DNA of 64,000 nt from Anisodus tanguticus (lineage: Eukaryota; Streptophyta; Magnoliopsida; Solanales; Solanaceae). Below are positions 57,319 to 64,000 of this stretch, piece by piece. The notes beneath the pieces are model-generated. The model did no database searches, had not been told where the DNA came from, and saw only the letters and a program-made list of their open reading frames with translations. The position numbers and the translations under genes are program-made. The stretch covers positions 39,142,032 to 39,206,031 of the forward strand of contig CM067559.1 of NCBI GenBank assembly GCA_034509755.1. Reading direction: 5' to 3'. Position 1 is the first letter of the stretch, and the number at the start of each line of letters is the position of its first letter.

Positions 57319-57357
57319 GGTCAGCATATGATGCCCCCGATGCAACAGACAGAGTAG
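57319..57357 (+). pseudogene. Duplicated last exon of NF-YB, splice acceptor lost
   Basis: The reading GQHMMPPMQQTE-stop matches the real terminal exon (GQHMMVPMQGTD-stop, 50890-50928). The preceding acceptor 'ctgcag' of the true exon is replaced by 'gcctg', so normal splicing to it is unlikely. It still keeps a full reading frame with its own TAG. Confidence 0.8.
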
Positions 57358-57652
57358 AATATGATCTTCTTCGCGCTTGGACTTAAAAACATATTCTATA
57401 GATAGATCCTCAGTTGTAAGCTCTGTATCATGGCTGATTTATTTTAGTGCTCTCTAGTCGGGGCCATGTCATATTTAAGTTTGTAAATTTAGAAGATGTT
57501 CAAGAATATAGACCTGATTGTTTGTAGTAATAATGAGAGCCATTACCTAGTATTTCATTTTTACCTCATAGCACAATTGCAGGATGTTGATCCTCTTTGG
57601 ATGAAGTTAGATATTTCCTTTTTCTTTTTATATTATATTGGATTTAAGGCCG

Positions 57653-57784
57653 CAACAACAATAACAACAACATACCCCGTGTAATCCCACAAAGTGAGAT
57701 TTAGGGAGGGTAGGATATACGCAGACCTTACCTTGACCTTAATGGGGGTAGAGATGTTGTTTACGATAGACCCTCGGCTCAAGA
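57653..57784 (-). mobile_element. Second (GTT)n-tailed Solanaceae SINE
   Basis: It has the same layout as the element at 56709: 'caacaacataccccgtgtaa', 'gggagggtaggatatacgca', 'gataga' + 'ccctcggctcaag'. It interrupts the duplicated block after 'tttaaggccg', which is continuous in copy 1 near 51235. Confidence 0.75.
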
Positions 57785-57983
57785 AAAATGGTTCGGGGAA
57801 TTTGCTATGCTTCCGCTAATCTGTTGCTTGGCAAATGTTGATATGATCACGAGTTAGGTTAAAGTCTGTCAGCTTTGGCCGATTCCATTCTTGTGGAATA
57901 GGCATTGTCAGTTCAAGATGCATTTGAGACTGAATTTCCCAAGGCAAGTACACAATAAGTTATGCAATTCCATGGTCTAATTA

Positions 57984-60943
57984 AAGGAATATGTTCCCTG
58001 CCTTTTCATTGATTATTCTATACAATATATAGTGTTACATAATTATTTACATAGCTACAAACTAGGTAACTAATCTTCCTAATTACAATCGGAATATAAA
58101 TTAACAAAATATAAAAGATATACACTGATACGGGAATATTCTTGTAATATTCTATCACATCCCCGCAGTTGAAGCGGGAGGTTCTCGTACGCTGAGACTA
58201 GCTCGGAAATCATCAAAGAGTATGCGCGGAAGTCCTTTAGTAAATATGTCAGCAATCCGATACCGTGAAGGAACATGAAGGACACGAACTTGTCCACGAG
58301 CAACTTTTTCACGTACAAAGTGAATATCCATTTCAATATGTTTAGTGCGATGATGTTGAACGTGATTGCCGGAAAGATATATCGCACTTACATTAACACA
58401 ATAGACCAATGTAGCCTTGCAGATTGGGCAGTGAAGTTCCAACAGAAGGTTGTGTATCCAACAAGACTCAGAGACAACATTCACTACGTCTCTGTACTCG
58501 GCTTCGGCACTGGATCGAGATAGAGTATGTTGTCTTTTAGTAGACCAAGAAAACAAGTTATCTCCCAGGAATACACAGTAATCTGACGTGGATCGACGAG
58601 TGTCCTGACATCCACCCCAGTCAGCATCAGAATAAGAGGTGACACCAGAGAGTGAGTATTTGTACAGGCGTAAGCCGAAGTGAAGAGTACCTTGGACATA
58701 TCGCAAACTACGTTTGAGTGCATTAATATGTCATCCGTCAGGCTTTGCATATGTAAGCATATTTGTTGCACGTCATAGGATATATCGGGTCTCGTGAAAG
58801 TGAGATACTGCAATGCTCCTGCTAAACTGCGATAGTGAGTATGGTCGGCATACAGAGAACCCAAAAAGGCATTGAGTTTGGAGTTAGTGTCCACCGGTAT
58901 GTGAGCCGGTTTGCAAGACGGCATGCCTGCTCGGTCAATAATCTCTTCGGTGTACTTCCTTTGACAAGGAAATAAGCCACATACATGTATCGTTACAGCA
59001 ATGCCCAAAAAATAGCTTAGAGGGTCCAAATCCTTCATAACAAACTCAGAGGCAATGAGTGACATAATGGATCGACGAAGTGCATCCGAAGATATAGTTA
59101 GGATGATATCATCAACATATAACATAATGTATGCCATGTCATTACCCTTGCTATATATGAAAAGTGAGTGATCAGATTTGCTATGTGAAAAACCGATAGA
59201 GGATACAAAGTCAGCAAACCATTGGTACCATGCACAAGGAGCATGTTTCTGTCCATAGAGCGATTTCTTCAAAAGACACATAATCTGGATTAACTGGATT
59301 CCTGAATCCCATAGGCTCATGCATATAAGCGGTTTCATGAAGGTCCCCATCCAAGAATGTATTTTTGACATCGAGCTGATGAATAGGCCATGATTTGGAC
59401 AAAGCAATACTGAGTACGGTCTTAATAGTTGCCGGTTTCACCACCGGGCTGAAAGTTTCATCACAATCCACTCTCACCCGTTGAGACCTACCATCACCTA
59501 CAAGACGGGCTTTGTGTCTCTCAAAGGAACCATAAAATTTCTTTTTATGTCGAAAAATCCACATAGAACGAATAACATTAGCATCGGGATGACGGGGTAC
59601 TAGATCCCATGTCTTATTTTCAATAAGAGCATTATATTCGTCAATCATGGCAAATTTTCAATTAGAATCGGACAAGGTATTTTTCAGGTTGCGAGGAAGA
59701 GTGGGAGAGGAACCGAATACAAAAAATTAAATTGCCGATTGGGTTTGAAATGTCGTGCATAACATGGGTTTCCATCATCCATAAGGGTGCCACGGGGGGG
59801 GGGGGTGTGTGGACGACACGTGGTTGGGCAGGTTGTGGATAGGTATTGGGAAGGCGGGGTGGGAACGCTGGCCGAGATGAGGCGGCATGATAGGGAATAA
59901 GGGGCGAGGGTGTTGGTCGAGAGGCGACAACATCGTCGGACAACCGACAGGGGCTGTTCTGAGGTTCCCGTGGTGGAGCTTGGTGGGCTATTTATCTCGG
60001 GACGGTGGGAAGTAGGTCGGTAGCTGGTGATGGTAGCGACTGATTTTGCAAGTGATGAATTAGAAGGGGATTAAGGTCATCATTTAAGAAGTCATAGGAA
60101 TTCGGAGGTGGAGAATGTAGCTTGGAAAATGGGAATTGGGACTCATCGAATATGACATGCCTAAAAATAATTATTTTTCAGTTGGACAAGTCGTAACAGT
60201 TGTAACCTCGATGATTAGGTGGATAACCAAGAAAGATTCACGAGGTGGACTGAGGTTGCAACTTGTTGATTTGAGTGTAGGGATGAAGGGGGTAGCATAG
60301 ACATCCGAAAGTTCGTAAATGCTTGTAGGAGAGATTCCGAAGATAGAGAACTTGAGTGAGAGACTTGTGTTTGAGAGACTTGTTTGGGAGAATGTTCAAG
60401 AAATAGGTTGCCATTGATAGGGCGTGATGCCAAAACGAGGGGGGATAGAGGCGTGAGCGAGGAGGGCACGAACTAAGTTGTTTATAGTTCTAATTTTTTG
60501 TTCGACTTTTCCATTTTGAGGAGAGGTGTGGGGACAGAAAAAATGAAAAACAAGGCCATTTTGGCTCAGAAAAGTTTGAATTGTTTATTAGTGAACTCCC
60601 TCCCATTGTCACATTGAAATCATTTGATATTCTTTTCAATTTGCGTCTTTATTAAAGCGCTAAAGGAAGAAAAAATAGAATATGCTTGAGACTTATTACC
60701 AATGGGAAAAGACAACAGGAAATTGGAATGATCATCTAAAAACAACATATAGTATCGATGCCCGGCCGTGCTGAAGATAGGAGAAGTCCATAAATCACTG
60801 TGTATGATATCAAAAGGCATTAAAGTACATGTGGATGAAGGATAAAATAGCAAGTTGACACGTTTCCAAAAAATACAAGATTCGCAAACAGGAGGATAAG
60901 AAACATGTTTACAATCAATAAATTTATTGATGAATACAATCAA
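57984..60943 (-). mobile_element. Ty1/copia fragment F: GAG-pre-integrase to 3' LTR
   Basis: Minus-strand order: GAG-pre-integrase (from about 60943), integrase (about 60850-60200), linker (60180-59660), RT (59648 to about 58700), RNase H (58706-58155), a purine-rich tract (tgcggggatg, about 58172-58160) and a 3' LTR (58159 to about 57984). gag, protease and the 5' LTR are missing. The LTR matches those at 6207 and 36281. Frame changes occur in integrase, RT and linker. Confidence 0.88.
58155..59648 (-). pseudogene. copia F reverse transcriptase and RNase H, frameshifted
   Basis: It starts MIDEYNALIENKTWDLVPRH (59648) and continues with VHQLDVKN-type text, the catalytic YVDDI near 59110, and PDISYDVQQICLHMQ. 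RNase H (58706-58155) has SYSDADWGGCQDTRRSTSDY, TLSRSSAEAEYRDVVNV and HYRTKHIEMDIHFVREK-type text, then the fork to the 3' end. At least two frameshifts (near 59250 and 58720) break it. Compared with the copia RT at 4715, RNase H is better preserved here. Confidence 0.85.
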
Positions 60944-62329
60944 GTAACATATTCCTTTACAAATTTCAAGGCTCTGGTGTTTCTTAACAGTGATTTCCCT
61001 AATTTAGGAGAAATTTTAGGTTCTCTCTACATTTTGAGTTTTCTATTTAGCTGGAGTATTACTTTACTAGCTATGGATTTAAGGATTTTTGTGGAGTAGT
61101 TTGTTTATTATGGTTGCTTTTCTAATGCTGCATGTTATTTTTATTCCTGCTGGCTGCTCAAAGAAAAATATTCCTTCTGCTGCATATAAACATAATACGG
61201 AACAGTTTGTCTTTAAAGTAATATACTCTGGAGCTTATAGTCCTTATACCGCATAGATACATGTTAAATTGATAGGATCCTCGTATGACGGCTAATGGAT
61301 CTATGAGCTCTATTTGTGAGGGTTTCCATTAGTATTGATGATTTTTAATTGCTACAAGATTGTGTTTGAACTCATTGAATAATGTGATAGCTTTAATAAT
61401 CTTATATTGTTGTTATGGTGACCATAACCAACTTCTTTTGGAAGAAAGAATTGGTAAGTGTTTAAGAAGGGTGTGGACTTTCTTGAAGTGACAATTTTCT
61501 CACAGGTAAGTGTTTAAGAATTGGTAATCTTATATTTGTTAAAAATTCAATCCTAATCTTTCGTACTATGTACCTGTAATTTCTTTTATTGTGTAAAGAA
61601 TATTGTGATTCTCTTGTTTCCTACTGGTTATTGTTTTGTGCATTCTTTGAACTTTCTTATTTTATTAATATTCTTTTTCTGGCAAAAGATTTCAGAATCT
61701 CACAAATCAAAGTGTTCCCTCCTATCCCACATGATTTGTTCTTTGTTTTCTTCTAATAGAATAAGAGACAAATATATAGGGGTCTTACTCAATCAGTGTC
61801 TTAGTTGTCTTGAATATAGGTAGCTCTTGAAGATTGCTTCATAGCCAAAAATTCTTCTTCTTTTTTTTTCCCTTTATTTAAAATTTGTGACTTAGGGATT
61901 GACCTACGATACTTGTTGCCAATATTGTGCATTTTCACTTCATAGTTCAAAGGAGAAAAGCATTAGCAACGCATAGTCAATGAGTGGTACCTGCAACATT
62001 ACTGGAAAATGTACACTATTGTAATAAGCAACACAACTTAGCTTTGTTTTATTCCTAACCTTCCTTGTTTCCTTAATCTTAACAGTAGCATGATCCGCTA
62101 GGAGTACCCCATAAATCATTGAGCAACATACGATTGGAAATTTACTAATGTGGAATTAAGTTTATCCCATTATTTATGACTCGAACAATTGGGGCCTCGC
62201 ACGTCGGAAACGTCATTTCCACACACGTGCAATCTTAGTGCCAAATATCGTAAATTTCGTTAATGAAAGAGATATTGGTACGTAAGTGAAATATTTGAGA
62301 CATAGAATGATGGACGGTTATTGGTTAAA
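60944..62329. other. AT-rich intergenic region
   Basis: No gene or firm repeat is recognised. Short duplications such as 'aagtgtttaagaa' (61458 and 61508) occur. An open stretch at 61605-61823 is hydrophobic and typical of T-rich DNA, with no domain. Confidence 0.45.
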
Positions 62330-64000
62330 TAACAAGTGTTCCACGTTGGTAAACGAAGGAATGATTGTGCGAAGTGTAAGATAGTATGGGTTGGAAAAGG
62401 GCCGCGGAGCCGAGAAGGGCCGCGGCACCCCCTTACAGCACCGTGGCGCCTGATTAGCAGTGAGCATCATGAGTTTCTAGCTAAATTAGCGTCGCGGCGC
62501 TAGTGTGGCAGAGTCGCGGCGCTTCATTAGCAGTGACTGCTCGACGGAATCCCAAAGGTTTGGCTGTTCAGGTGGTTTCTATGGCATTGAATCCACCCAA
62601 TAATGGCCATTACTTGGACCATTATGTTGATGCATTACTTGGGGGGTTAAATGTCATCCATTACATGGCAATTGAATGCCATTATGGGGCATTTGAAAGG
62701 CCATCTTGCACACCTATAAATTGATGCCTTTGGCTCAATTCTATAGATGAAAAAATGAACATACTTACAAGTTAACAACACCACAAAGAGATCAGTTTTT
62801 CTGATAAACAATCCTTCTCTTAGCAATCTTCATTATTCGTGTTCTTCGCTGGGATCATTTGTGTAGGCTTTGCACATTTGATAGTTTGATGTTTCATCTT
62901 GAGAGACTATTGTCCACACTTCCGTAAAGCCTATATATGGGGGCAATCTTGTCTTAAAGACAGAGAGCCATCTCTCGACTCAGTTAGTAGTGTTGTGATT
63001 ATCTAATTGGTTGCTAAGCGTTTCAGGTGTGAACTTGATTCTCAAAGGACTCTAACCGTTCGGATTCTCAGCGGTTCTACAAGCCACAAGTGTAGCAGTT
63101 TATGTTCTTGTATTTCTGAATACAAGATCCAGATTTGGAGTTCCAATTCAAGATCAAGAGATTGACAACTTGTTGTTGTAATCTTTGTTATTTATCCTTT
63201 CGATCACTGTAATAGTTATTTACTATTCCCGTACGTGTTTTACATATCCAACAACTTTAAGACAAGATCGTATTAGTGTTCGAAAGATGTTGGTCGACAA
63301 GTGTGTGACCAAATCTGGCTATGGTTGTGGTTTTCTGGTTGAAGACAGTTCTGTTAACAGTGCAAACATTGTGTCTAACAACGATCGTGTTGTTGACGGT
63401 CAAAGAGTTGATTGTGTCATCGCTCCCGAGAGTGGTGGAAACAAGCGCCCACGAGAGGCTGAGGATGTCAACTAGGACAAGAGGAGAAAGATGAAGATGA
63501 TGTTCTATCTTGTAGCAGAGGGCCTATATTTGTCCCAGACAAAGGATCTGAATTATGGTAAAGAGGATGTGGACACTCAGTCTAACTGAAGTGGGCCAGA
63601 ATCCAAAAGGTCTAAGTTAATTATTCTTTCTTATCTATAACGTGTTTAGTTAATATCTAAATAAAAGTGTGTAAAGCAAGGTTGGGAATATGAAAGTGTT
63701 TTCATTAAAAACTTATATTCCTTACACTCTAAAATCAGATATTGAATCTCCTTCCTTCCCGGTTAAAGATTGGACTATTGTAAACAAAATTTAAAAGATC
63801 CGTTCTTTTGTGTGTAATTATTAAAAGTGTGTAAAGTATGTTCGCACATACAAATGAGTTAGATCCACTGACTGTGCGAAAACTGTTACCACTCTTAAGT
63901 AAGCGCCAAGGATTTCCCTAGGCACCAATCACAAGGGAAGAAGAGTAAGAAATAATGGCTTATCTTAAGACGTTGAACCTGTCACCTATCTGACAGAAGA
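62330..64000 (+). mobile_element. Ty1/copia LTR, leader and degenerate gag (right edge)
   Basis: An LTR-like block (about 62330-63250) with GC-rich 'gccgcggag'/'gtcgcggcgc' words is followed by a leader. At about 63280 the phrase 'gttcgaaagatg' opens a reading, the same start context as the minus-strand copia at 1474. The first open part (63287-63475) has no recognised gag motif; after a stop, 'agatgaagatgatgttctat' and 'gtggacactcagtctaac' echo the gag of the left-edge element. It continues beyond the window. LTR limits are approximate. Confidence 0.6.

Larger units (their letters stand above)
51706..57845 (+). repeat. Segmental tandem duplication, copy 2, split by later insertions
   Basis: This block matches copy 1 (49590-51310) in the pieces 51706-52041, 55515-55790, about 56440-56708, 56834-57652 and 57785-57845. 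Between these lie a hAT element, a TRIM with surrounding sequence, and two (GTT)n SINEs. Because copy 1 lacks them, those insertions came after the duplication, or copy 1 lost them, which is less likely. Confidence 0.82.

Overview
This window is plant nuclear DNA, most probably from a Solanaceae species. The evidence is spliced genes with GT-AG introns, an AT-rich background, a near-complete SINE matching the TS family first known from tobacco, (GTT)n-tailed Solanaceae SINEs, and dense Ty1/copia and hAT debris. Genus cannot be decided by eye. There is no operon, CRISPR array or prokaryotic feature.

Three host loci are legible. (1) Positions 6774-18469, minus strand: a complete 15-exon gene for a malectin-like LRR receptor kinase, close to Arabidopsis At2g37050. 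All exon phases join and give about 925 residues from signal peptide to the C-terminal PTAR. Intron 2 carries an antisense LINE of about 4.8 kb. (2) Positions 31157-33256, plus strand: the 5' part of a gene whose product carries a Tify-domain-binding (TDBD) region, as in IDM1/PHD-acetyltransferase-like nuclear proteins. After its third exon it runs into a copia element and no later exons are visible. (3) Positions 45834-50928, plus strand: a complete NF-YB (HAP3) transcription-factor subunit of 181 residues, including a 6-nt micro-exon. Its 3' end (last intron, last exon, 3' flank) was tandemly duplicated downstream, and the second copy was later split by a 3.5 kb hAT element, a TRIM and two SINEs.

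The rest is mobile DNA. Copia fragments lie at 1-1930 (-), 4712-6395 (+), 21856-22860 (-), 24945-28361 (+), 28362-29480 (-), 33335-36466 (-), 42224-43240 (-), 43241-44900 (+), 57984-60943 (-) and 62330-64000 (+). Two pairs of them are inverted: one tail-to-tail at 28361 and one head-to-head around 43240-43300, which forms a fold-back of about 1 kb per arm. Two related hAT elements with BED-finger/dimerisation transposase remnants lie at 37506-40795 and 52042-55506. A 918-bp non-autonomous hAT-like element lies at 3449-4366. Smaller items are a complete 343-bp TRIM, several MITEs, SINEs, a tandem array apparently derived from a SINE tail (36809-37425), and a 25S rRNA fragment containing the sarcin-ricin loop inside the first coding intron of NF-YB.

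I found no convincing new multi-gene system. The most unusual items are local: the rRNA fragment amplified with an intronic minisatellite, the SINE-derived higher-order array, the NF-YB micro-exon and terminal-exon duplication, the copia palindrome, and a LINE whose internal duplication copied a frameshift. Exon borders were set by reading splice signals and checking phase by hand; similarity statements are by eye or from remembered family features, not from searches.
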